Assembly (NCBI GenBank): GCA_910584955.1
Contig: CAJUDC010000135.1
Location: 1 to 6,106, forward strand
Length of the DNA stretch: 6,106 nucleotides
Source: an uncultured Paraprevotella sp.
Lineage (GTDB): Bacteria > Bacteroidota > Bacteroidia > Bacteroidales > Bacteroidaceae
Reading direction: 5' to 3'
Within the stretch, counting starts at the first letter, position 1. Every line of letters begins with the position of its first letter. The notes below the pieces were generated by a model that saw nothing but the letters and a program-made list of their open reading frames with translations, made no database searches and was not told where the DNA came from. This document shows positions 6,083-6,106 of the stretch, one piece after another. The translations under genes and the position numbers were made by a program.

Positions 6083-6106
6083 TCTCCGGGCAGGCAGATC
6101 GGGGCA

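Noticed and set aside
5722..6106. Alternative minus-strand frame open from the right edge to 5722, overlapping the acyltransferase
   Set aside because: The translation has no coherent family features and the acyltransferase in the other frame has clear membrane segments and conserved motifs, so it is treated as a shadow. The tail end of an upstream gene in the last 50 bp cannot be excluded.

Overview
This window reads as chromosomal DNA from a member of the Bacteroidales, probably Bacteroides or a close relative. The IMP dehydrogenase closely resembles, from memory, the Bacteroides enzymes, including its N-terminal and C-terminal wording. Two upstream regions carry an exact copy of the Bacteroidota -7 promoter element TAnnTTTG. 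No start codon has a strong Shine-Dalgarno sequence, and several products have Bacteroidota-style secretion signals with Gln near the cleavage site. The genus cannot be fixed from the sequence alone.

Layout, left to right. Positions 1-2559 hold a minus-strand pair: guaB (IMP dehydrogenase, complete) and, 22 bp downstream, a secreted SurA/PpiC-type peptidyl-prolyl isomerase whose C-terminus runs off the left edge. They are probably one transcript started from a promoter just upstream of guaB. Positions 2560-2868 are a divergent intergenic region with a -7 element facing each way. Positions 2869-4808 hold a plus-strand pair joined by a 4-bp ATGA overlap: a secreted right-handed beta-helix-like protein, then a secreted protein with three tandem repeats of about 65-70 residues and a C-terminal domain resembling type IX secretion (T9SS) sorting domains. 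Positions 4809-4991 are a convergent intergenic region with a good candidate bidirectional terminator. Positions 4992-6056 hold a minus-strand membrane acyltransferase of the acyltransferase-3 family. The last 50 bp hold only a weak promoter candidate.

The guaB-PPIase pair is housekeeping: guanine nucleotide synthesis plus envelope protein folding. The central pair is the accessory part and the most interesting. Both products should leave the cytoplasm, they are translationally coupled, and neither resembles an enzyme I can name. A role as surface or extracellular structural, adhesive or glycan-binding proteins is an inference. The acyltransferase probably decorates a surface glycan, but nothing in the sequence links it to the central pair, since it is convergent and separated by a terminator.

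No RNA gene, mobile element, CRISPR array or phage feature was seen. I found no clear new system. The best lead is the two-gene secreted module and its Asp-rich repeats.
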